Shown here: positions 62,842-64,000 of the stretch, in pieces
Numbering within the stretch: position 1 is the first letter of the stretch
How the letters are laid out: every line of letters starts with the position of its first letter
Assembly (NCBI RefSeq): GCF_024294785.1
Contig: NZ_JANCLT010000007.1
Location: 62,001 to 126,000, forward strand
Direction of reading: 5' to 3'
Length of the DNA stretch: 64,000 nucleotides
Origin: Ectobacillus ponti
Lineage (GTDB): Bacteria; Bacillota; Bacilli; Bacillales; Bacillaceae_G
Position numbers and translations under genes: made by a program
The notes under the pieces: model-generated
The model's database searches: none
Told to the model about the DNA's origin: nothing
Seen by the model: the letters and a program-made list of their open reading frames with translations, nothing else

Positions 62842-63480
62842 ATGGACATGAACACACGCTCCACGAAAGAGGAAATTCTCAGCCTGTTAAAGGCCAAGAA
62901 GCAAATGACAGTCACAGAGCTGGCACGGGAACTGGGCGTAACGGAAATGGCGGTGCGCCGCCATATCAGCAAGCTTGAGAAGGACGAATATATTCAGGCG
63001 ACGCTGGTGCGCCAGCATATTGGCCGCCCTACGTATGTGTACACGTTGAGCGCCAAGGGCGAGGATATCTTTCCGAAGCAGTACAAGGATTTTGCCATGG
63101 AAATGCTGGAGAGCCTGTCAGACCTGGGCCATGCCAATCTTGTGGAGCAGCTGCTGAAAGCAAGAACGGACCGGATGAAGGAGCTGCTGGAGCAGCGGCT
63201 GCTGGATAAGCCGACCACCTTTTCCCGCTTGGCTGAGGTCATTGCCGCCCAGCAGCAAAACGGCTACATGGCACACATGGAGCTCGAGAGCCAAGGAAAT
63301 TTCATTATGAAAAAGCAGAACTGCCCGCTTCTGTCGGTGGCTGAGAAGTTCCCCGCCCTCTGTGACAATGAGGTAGATATGTATCAGGAGCTCCTCCCCG
63401 ACACGGAAGTGGCACTCATTTCCTGCGTCTCCGGCGGCGACTGTGCCTGCACCTACCGCATTACCGAGAAAACGCTTTGA
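62842..63480 (+). CDS. SufR-like Fe-S-sensing transcription regulator
   Basis: 212 residues. N-terminal winged helix-turn-helix (KQMTVTELARELGVTEMAVRRHISKLEKDEYI). The C-terminal part has Cys at 161, 174, 195, 201 and 203 in the order NCPLLSVAEKFPALC ... ISCVSGGDCACTY, the arrangement that binds an iron-sulfur cluster in SufR repressors. In the phage-free chromosome it lies about 12 kb from suf. Target is inference. Site GGAGGGAGCAAG. Confidence 0.78.
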   Translation: MDMNTRSTKEEILSLLKAKKQMTVTELARELGVTEMAVRRHISKLEKDEYIQATLVRQHIGRPTYVYTLSAKGEDIFPKQYKDFAMEMLESLSDLGHANLVEQLLKARTDRMKELLEQRLLDKPTTFSRLAEVIAAQQQNGYMAHMELESQGNFIMKKQNCPLLSVAEKFPALCDNEVDMYQELLPDTEVALISCVSGGDCACTYRITEKTL

Positions 63481-63496
63481 GCAGAAGCGTTTTTTT
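63470..63496 (+). terminator. Terminator after the SufR-like gene
   Basis: AAACGCTT (63470-63477) pairs with AAGCGTTT (63485-63492), then Ts. The stop codon is in the loop. Confidence 0.85.
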
Positions 63497-63551
63497 CTGT
63501 TTGAAAACAGGTTAAGATAAGGAAGACTACATATTTAAAAGGAGTACAGCC

Positions 63552-64000
63552 ATGAAGAAGTACAAGGGTTATCTCATTGACCTCGATGGTACGATGTACC
63601 GCGGAGAGGAAAAGATTGAAGAGGCAAGTGATTTTGTAAAAGCGCTGCAGGAAAAGGGCATTCCCTACCTGTTCGTAACAAACAACTCCACCCGCCGTCC
63701 GGAGCAGGTGGCGGACAAGCTTATGAGCATGGACATTCCGGCAACGCCGGAGCAGGTATTCACAACCAGCCAGGCAGCAGCGAACTTCATTGCGGAGCGC
63801 AAAGCGGATGCTTCTGTCTACATGATCGGAGAAGAAGGGCTGGAAGCGGCGCTGCAGGAAAAAGGCTTCACGATGAACGATGTGGATCCGGACTTCGTCA
63901 TTACGGGCTTGGACCGCGAAATTACATATGAGAAGCTGGCAAAAGCATGCCTCGCAGTGCGCAAAGGGGCAACCTTCCTTTCCACAAACGCTGACATCGC
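63552..64000 (+). CDS. yutF: HAD-type phosphatase of the NagD/YutF family, 5' part
   Basis: 149 codons visible, cut by the window end. HAD motif I is LIDLDGTMYRGEE (Asp about residue 10), motif II LFVTNNSTRRP. The NagD-like cap region follows. ATG after AAAAGGAGTACAGCC. Position after yutE matches B. subtilis gene order. Confidence 0.93.
   Translation, partial: MKKYKGYLIDLDGTMYRGEEKIEEASDFVKALQEKGIPYLFVTNNSTRRPEQVADKLMSMDIPATPEQVFTTSQAAANFIAERKADASVYMIGEEGLEAALQEKGFTMNDVDPDFVITGLDREITYEKLAKACLAVRKGATFLSTNADI

Overview
This window comes from a low-GC Gram-positive spore former of the family Bacillaceae. The evidence is the YunA(LytH)-YunB-YunC-YunD / LipA / YutC-YutD-YutE-YutF block, a sufCDSUB operon, a metNPQ operon behind a SAM (S-box) riboswitch, strong AGGAGG-type ribosome binding sites and a sporulation gene (yunB). 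The exact species cannot be named from the sequence alone.

Layout. (1) Bases 1-6454: a catabolic cluster with the end of a ribose-class sugar ABC ATPase, two RbsC-type permeases, an aldehyde dehydrogenase, 2-keto-3-deoxygluconate kinase, KDPG aldolase and a KduD-type dehydrogenase. Together they look like uptake and breakdown of a sugar or sugar acid that enters the 2-keto-3-deoxygluconate (KDG) route. (2) 6564-9884: a small YusD-like protein, then a sigma-A promoter, SAM riboswitch and metN-metP-metQ methionine transporter. (3) 10178-15374: sufC-sufD-sufS-sufU-sufB iron-sulfur assembly operon.

(4) 15349-51661: a complete prophage of about 36.3 kb inserted in the 3' end of sufB. The 13-bp att core is repeated at both ends, and the phage supplies its own synonymous last codons, so SufB still ends in the same residues. 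The map is: leftward integrase and CI-like repressor; a four-copy operator region; rightward cro and early genes (Gam-like protein, Sak4-like ATPase, SSB-like DUF669 protein, primase-helicase, a probable iteron origin, ERCC4 nuclease, dUTPase, methyltransferase, late regulator); a tRNA-like element and a hairpin-rich non-coding stretch; HNH and terminase; HK97-type head; siphovirus tail with a programmed -1 frameshift; fibre with an S74-type self-cleaving chaperone; holin and M15 endolysin. The last ~6.7 kb (44.7-51.3 kb) runs leftward and looks like a plasmid maintenance module: a replication/HTH protein behind a leader terminator, a ParM-like actin with a ParR-like partner and a centromere-like repeat region, plus a string of tiny translationally coupled genes. 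The element therefore reads as a phage-plasmid hybrid caught in the integrated state.

(5) 51662-64000: the displaced sufB terminator, a TetR / aldo-keto reductase / SnoaL-like / MFS exporter island with an SDR gene fragment, then yunD (apparently with a CTG start), yunC, yunB, lytH, lipA, yutC, yutD, a DUF3055 gene, a DUF86 gene, a SufR-like Fe-S regulator and the start of a YutF/NagD phosphatase.
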